Under the pieces are notes generated by a model. It ran no database searches, had not been told where the DNA came from, and was given only the letters and a program-made list of their open reading frames with translations. The position numbers and the translations under genes were made by a program. Of a DNA stretch of 10,183 bases, positions 7,303 to 10,183 are shown in pieces; position 1 is the stretch's first letter, and each line of letters begins with the position of its first letter. This stretch comes from Proteobacteria bacterium UBA964 (GTDB lineage: Bacteria; Pseudomonadota; Gammaproteobacteria; Steroidobacterales; Steroidobacteraceae): the NCBI GenBank assembly GCA_002292945.1, contig DBCG01000108.1:34616-44798 (forward strand). Reading direction: 5' to 3'.

Positions 7303-7914
7303 ATGACGATCTCGGCGAGCACTCCGCGCTTGCGGGCCAGCCTGCTCTGGTTCCTGGCGCTCATCGGCCTCACGGCGCTCACCCGCGCCCTGCCGCTGCA
7401 CCCGACCGTCACGACCGCGCTCGATATCGGCGGGCTGCTGTTGGTCACGATCGCCTGTCTCGGCCGCATCTGGTGCTCGGTCTTCATCGCCGGCCGCAAG
7501 GACATCGAACTGGTCACGGTCGGCCCGTATGCCCTGTGCCGCCACCCGCTCTACACCCTGTCGATGATCGGCGCCCTTGGACTCGGCCTCACGAGCCATT
7601 CGCTGGTGCTGACGAGCGCCACCCTTCTCGTGCTCGGCGCCTTGCTCCTGCGGGCGGCCGCTGCGGAGGACCGTTTCCTCGCCGCGCGCTTCGACGAGCG
7701 CTTCGACGCCTACCGCGCCTCCACGCCGGGCTTCTGGCCCCGCCGCTGGCCCCGGCACTGGCGTCCGCCCTCATCGACCCCGGTACCGGTACGTCCGGAC
7801 ATCCTGTGGAAAGCCTTCGTGGACGCCTGGGCGTTCTTCCTGCTGTTCGCGGTGGTGTTAGCGGCACGGCGATGGAGCGAGCTCGGACTGTTGCCCGCGC
7901 CGCTGCTGCCGTGA
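7303..7914 (+). CDS. Membrane methyltransferase of the isoprenylcysteine carboxyl/phospholipid methyltransferase family
   Basis: Integral inner-membrane protein of 203 residues. Hydrophobic segments lie at about 13-30, 40-60, 84-98, 100-118 and, after a basic proline-rich loop, 172-188. The family core is clear: GPYALCRHPLY (74-84) with the Arg-His-Pro motif, then acidic Glu122-Asp123 followed by FDERFDAYRASTPGFWP, the usual SAM-binding end of ICMT/PEMT-like enzymes. The family methylates membrane-bound small molecules such as lipids or prenylated groups with S-adenosylmethionine; bacterial members are mostly uncharacterised, so the substrate here is unknown. The last segment beyond residue 165 is an extra hydrophobic helix outside the core. 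The ATG at 7303 has only a weak ribosome binding site. Its stop overlaps the GTG of the kinase-like gene (GTGA), so the two are probably co-translated. A NnrU- or DUF-type annotation is a less likely alternative. Confidence 0.85.
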   Translation: MTISASTPRLRASLLWFLALIGLTALTRALPLHPTVTTALDIGGLLLVTIACLGRIWCSVFIAGRKDIELVTVGPYALCRHPLYTLSMIGALGLGLTSHSLVLTSATLLVLGALLLRAAAAEDRFLAARFDERFDAYRASTPGFWPRRWPRHWRPPSSTPVPVRPDILWKAFVDAWAFFLLFAVVLAARRWSELGLLPAPLLP

Positions 7915-8585
7915 CCTCCTCCGAAGCGCTGCAGCAGGTCCTGAAGCGCGACCTCTTCGGGTCGGTGAGCCGCTTGTCACGGGGCGGTGAGACCCGTGTC
8001 CTGCGCGACTGCAGCGACGCCCGCTGGTGGTTGCGTCCGCTCGCACGGCACCTGCTCGGTCGCGAAGGCCGCGCCCTGCAACGCCTCGAGGGGATCGAGC
8101 GCATCCCGACACTGCAGTCGAGCAGCCGTGACCGGCTCGAACGACAGTGGATCGAAGGGCTGCCGATGCAGATCGCGCGCCCCGGCGACCCCGCCTACTT
8201 CCGCAAAGCCTTGCAACTGCTGCGGCGTTTGCACGCCCGCGACCTGACCCACAACGATCTCGCGAAGGAGACCAATTGGCTGGTCACGCCCGACGGGCTG
8301 CCCGCGTTGGTCGACTTCCAGCTCGCCCGTCACGCCCCCCGGCGCGGCCGACTCTTCCGCATGTTGGCGCACGGCGACCTGCGACATCTGCTCAAGCACA
8401 AGCGACAGTACCTGCCCGGGCACCTGACCGCGCGTCAGCGCGCGATCCTCGCGCAGCCCTCGCCCCTCTCGCGAGTCTGGCGCGCGACGGTCAAGCCCCT
8501 CTATCTTTTCGTGACGCGCCGGCTGCTCGGATGGTCTGACCGTGAGGGCGCTGGCGATCGCCAAGGGATGTCGCGCGGCGGGTGA
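7911..8585 (+). CDS. Small kinase-like protein (WaaP/Kdo-kinase/RIO-like fold)
   Basis: A soluble 224-residue protein with a short N-lobe and a protein-kinase-like catalytic segment. His114-Asn115-Asp116 with Asn122 (THNDLAKETNW) forms the catalytic loop, and Asp135 in VDFQLA is the metal-binding DFG-like aspartate. These match the lipopolysaccharide-kinase/InaA and RIO-type bacterial kinases, which phosphorylate sugars of the LPS core or proteins. In the N-lobe the place of the ATP-binding beta-3 lysine appears to be Arg32 (RVLRD), with Glu52 in REGRALQRLE as the probable alpha-C partner. A very basic segment (about 143-175) follows the DFG region. The GTG start at 7911 is chosen because it overlaps the stop of the methyltransferase by four bases and leaves a full N-lobe; the frame is open further upstream but antisense to msrA. 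Substrate unknown; a role in envelope lipid or LPS modification is inferred from its partner only. Confidence 0.8.
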   Translation: MTSSEALQQVLKRDLFGSVSRLSRGGETRVLRDCSDARWWLRPLARHLLGREGRALQRLEGIERIPTLQSSSRDRLERQWIEGLPMQIARPGDPAYFRKALQLLRRLHARDLTHNDLAKETNWLVTPDGLPALVDFQLARHAPRRGRLFRMLAHGDLRHLLKHKRQYLPGHLTARQRAILAQPSPLSRVWRATVKPLYLFVTRRLLGWSDREGAGDRQGMSRGG

Positions 8586-8622
8586 TTGTGATCGCGACGC
8601 CTTATGCGTACGCTTCGCGTCC

Positions 8623-8868
8623 ATGACGATCTGCCAAGCCCACAACCTCCGCGCGCCCGTGATCGATGTGCCTCGTCCCTACGGGGTGCGGATATCTCTG
8701 GCCGTCTCCGACCCGTTCCGCAATCTGCTCGGCGCAGACTGGCATCGCGCCCACTGGTTCGCCGACGCAGCGAGCCGCGATGCGGCGCTCGCAGAGTGGT
8801 CCCGCAAGCACGAGTACTCGCGGCCGGGCGATCGACCCGCATTGGTCTACGAACGCATCTCGCGCTGA
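8623..8868 (+). CDS. Conserved-looking small protein of unknown function
   Basis: An 81-residue soluble protein starting 37 bases after the kinase-like gene. I do not recognise a characterised family. It reads like a real protein: no low complexity, mixed charge, an aromatic/charged core GADWHRAHWFADAASRDAALAEW (about 37-59) and a C-terminal RKHEYSRPGDRPALVYERI. It has no transmembrane segment or signal peptide, and its only cysteine is near the N-terminus (Cys4). The ATG at 8623 is preferred; an in-frame GTG at 8542 would overlap the kinase end and add 27 residues of poor composition. A weak promoter (TTGTGA at 8586-8591, TACGCT at 8609-8614, spacing 17) may exist, but read-through from the kinase gene is equally likely. 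It ends 25 bases before the convergent end of the outer-membrane protein gene. Confidence 0.65.
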   Translation: MTICQAHNLRAPVIDVPRPYGVRISLAVSDPFRNLLGADWHRAHWFADAASRDAALAEWSRKHEYSRPGDRPALVYERISR

Positions 8869-8893
8869 GCCGCGCCGCAGGCGGGCGCCGCCG

Positions 8894-10183
8894 TCAGAAA
8901 GTACGGCCCAGGAACAGATAGAACGCCGTATCGCCCGCCTCACCGAATCCGGTACCGAGATAGACCGGGCCGATCAGCGTGTCGAAGCCGAAGAAGACAC
9001 TGCCTTGCTTCAACGCGCCGTCGAAACTGATGTCGCCGCGCTCGTCCCAGATGTTGCCCGCCTCGAAAGAGACGCCCGCATACACCGGCACATCGAGGAA
9101 CCCCTCGCCACGGCGCCCGATCTGGCGGTAATAGAGGGCGCGCGCGATGGCGAAGTGCCGCCCTGACAAGGCATCGGGCGCAAGCCCCGAGAGGTTGAGG
9201 AACCCGCCCAACGGGAACAGCGTGCGTACGCTCGCGGGCGCGGCGTCCAGATGGGTCCCGAAGGAGGTCCACAGGACTCCGGTATGACGGCCCTCGGACC
9301 GCGCGATCAGCCAGTCCGCAGAGACCACATCGCCGCTCGTGAGCGCACCGCGACGGTCGTCCTCTACACGCCACTGCGCGACGAAAGAACTGCCGCGACG
9401 GGGAAAGTTGCGGCTGTCCAAGGTGTCGTAGGAGAAGCTCGCCGAGAACTCGCGCACATCGAAATCATCGCGCGACGGCAAGCCCGGATCACCGAGCCGC
9501 AGGCGCGTGTGGCCAGACACCTCGCGCACCCCGGCGCGCAGCTCGCCCCAGTTGCCGAGTTCGCGACCGATGTCGACCCCGTACTCGGTGGTGCGCAACC
9601 GATACTCGGCGACCCGCACGCCATCTTGCAGGAACGGTACGTTGCGCACCTCGAACTTCGCCTGCGGCGTGACGAACCAGTTGGCCTGGGTGCCGATCGG
9701 CTGGTAGAACTCGGTGGCGACCCGCGGCTCCGAACCGAGCTGGAAATCCCAGACCCACTCCGCCGCCAACGGACCGATATCGGCCAACACGACGCGCGCC
9801 GCAGCGTTGTAGTTCGAATTGCCGCTGAAGTCGTCCTCGAGGCTCAATCCGAAACGCATGTAGTTCGGACCCCAGGAGTTGCGCTCAGCGGAGACCTCGA
9901 AATCACGCCGCCCCTCTCGCTCGACGGAGGTATGGTCGACGCGCTCGAAATTGCCACGCCCGTAAAGCGTGATGATCGCTTCATCCAAGGTCGCCACATC
10001 CGGTGCAGCCGCCGCGCCCGTCTCCAAGGCGTCGGCGATCGCGGTCCCGATCAATCTTTGGTATCGCTCGGATCCGGCCGCGATGCGCACCTCGCCCGCC
10101 GGCAGCAAGGCATCGCGCCGAACCGTCGCCCGGGCGTCGGCGTAGCGGGCGTAATCCGCCGACGCGAGCCGTAGCGGCGCGAG
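8894..10183 (-). CDS. Omp85-type outer-membrane protein, C-terminal part, probably of a patatin-like (PlpD) protein; 5' end outside window
   Basis: The frame is open to the right edge of the window, so the N-terminus is missing; 429 residues are visible. Residues about 30-95 look like a POTRA domain (ALETGAAAAPDVATLDEAI and YGRGNFERVDH). From about 100 onward the sequence is a 16-strand Omp85/surface-antigen barrel: alternating strands, SWGPNYMRFGLSLEDDFSG, the EFYQPIGTQANWFV segment, and a final strand FYLFLGRTF ending in Phe, the signal recognised by the Bam complex. The motif run matches the barrel of PlpD-type proteins (type Vd secretion), in which a patatin lipase precedes POTRA and barrel. 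That lipase part would lie upstream of the window, so the call is inference; a TamA/BamA-like protein without lipase is the alternative. An internal TTG at 10108 could be mistaken for a start, but coding sequence with similar composition continues upstream. The gene converges on the small unknown gene. Confidence 0.82.
   Translation of the reverse strand, partial: LAPLRLASADYARYADARATVRRDALLPAGEVRIAAGSERYQRLIGTAIADALETGAAAAPDVATLDEAIITLYGRGNFERVDHTSVEREGRRDFEVSAERNSWGPNYMRFGLSLEDDFSGNSNYNAAARVVLADIGPLAAEWVWDFQLGSEPRVATEFYQPIGTQANWFVTPQAKFEVRNVPFLQDGVRVAEYRLRTTEYGVDIGRELGNWGELRAGVREVSGHTRLRLGDPGLPSRDDFDVREFSASFSYDTLDSRNFPRRGSSFVAQWRVEDDRRGALTSGDVVSADWLIARSEGRHTGVLWTSFGTHLDAAPASVRTLFPLGGFLNLSGLAPDALSGRHFAIARALYYRQIGRRGEGFLDVPVYAGVSFEAGNIWDERGDISFDGALKQGSVFFGFDTLIGPVYLGTGFGEAGDTAFYLFLGRTF

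Noticed and set aside
6957..7910. Upstream in-frame extension of the kinase-like gene on the plus strand
   Set aside because: It runs antisense to msrA and out of frame through the methyltransferase gene, with Arg/Pro/Ser-rich composition. The GTG at 7911 gives a natural N-terminus and coupling.
8872..8888. GCGCC/GGCGC stem in the spacer between the small gene and the outer-membrane gene as a terminator
   Set aside because: Five-base-pair stem, seven-base loop, no T-tract; expected by chance in DNA this rich in GC.
9251..10174. Plus-strand 307-codon open frame opposite the outer-membrane protein
   Set aside because: Arg-rich shadow without motifs; the minus strand shows regular barrel strands and a C-terminal Phe.
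1..10183. Mobile element, prophage, CRISPR or defence system
   Set aside because: No transposase, integrase, inverted-repeat ends, repeat arrays or nuclease motifs seen; composition looks uniform throughout.

Overview
The window is GC-rich, almost wholly coding DNA with short spacers and no RNA genes, mobile elements, CRISPR arrays or long repeats that I can see. Gene content (a BauA-type omega-aminotransferase, a CPA2 antiporter with RCK domains, E. coli-type MsrA, a PlpD/Omp85-type outer-membrane barrel, and lone membrane methyltransferase and kinase genes) points to a Gram-negative proteobacterium, most likely a high-GC gammaproteobacterium. That placement is inferred from family resemblance, not from a marker gene.

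Layout. Positions 1-1975 (+) hold two consecutive acyl-CoA dehydrogenase genes, the first cut by the window edge. Their residues suggest one catalytic and one non-catalytic subunit of a heteromeric enzyme. Positions 2037-4558 (+) hold a class I aspartate/aromatic aminotransferase and a class III beta-alanine(omega-amino acid):pyruvate aminotransferase that overlap by an ATGA. Positions 7197-4479 (-) hold msrA followed 16 bases later by a CPA2 cation/proton antiporter whose 3' end runs 80 bases into the antisense of the class III aminotransferase gene. Positions 7303-8868 (+) hold a membrane methyltransferase of the isoprenylcysteine/phospholipid methyltransferase type, a small kinase-like protein overlapping it by GTGA, and an 81-residue protein of unknown function. 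Positions 10183-8894 (-) carry the C-terminal 429 residues of an Omp85-type outer-membrane protein, probably a patatin-like (PlpD, type Vd) protein, whose 5' end lies outside the window.

Functional logic. The left half is catabolic: alpha,beta-dehydrogenation of an unknown acyl-CoA, then transamination of amino acids and beta-alanine-like amines. The middle is stress physiology (methionine sulfoxide repair plus ion/pH homeostasis). The right half is envelope-oriented (membrane methyltransferase, kinase-like protein, outer-membrane barrel). Most genes belong to known families. The least explained parts are the translationally coupled methyltransferase/kinase pair and the split of catalytic residues between the two dehydrogenases.
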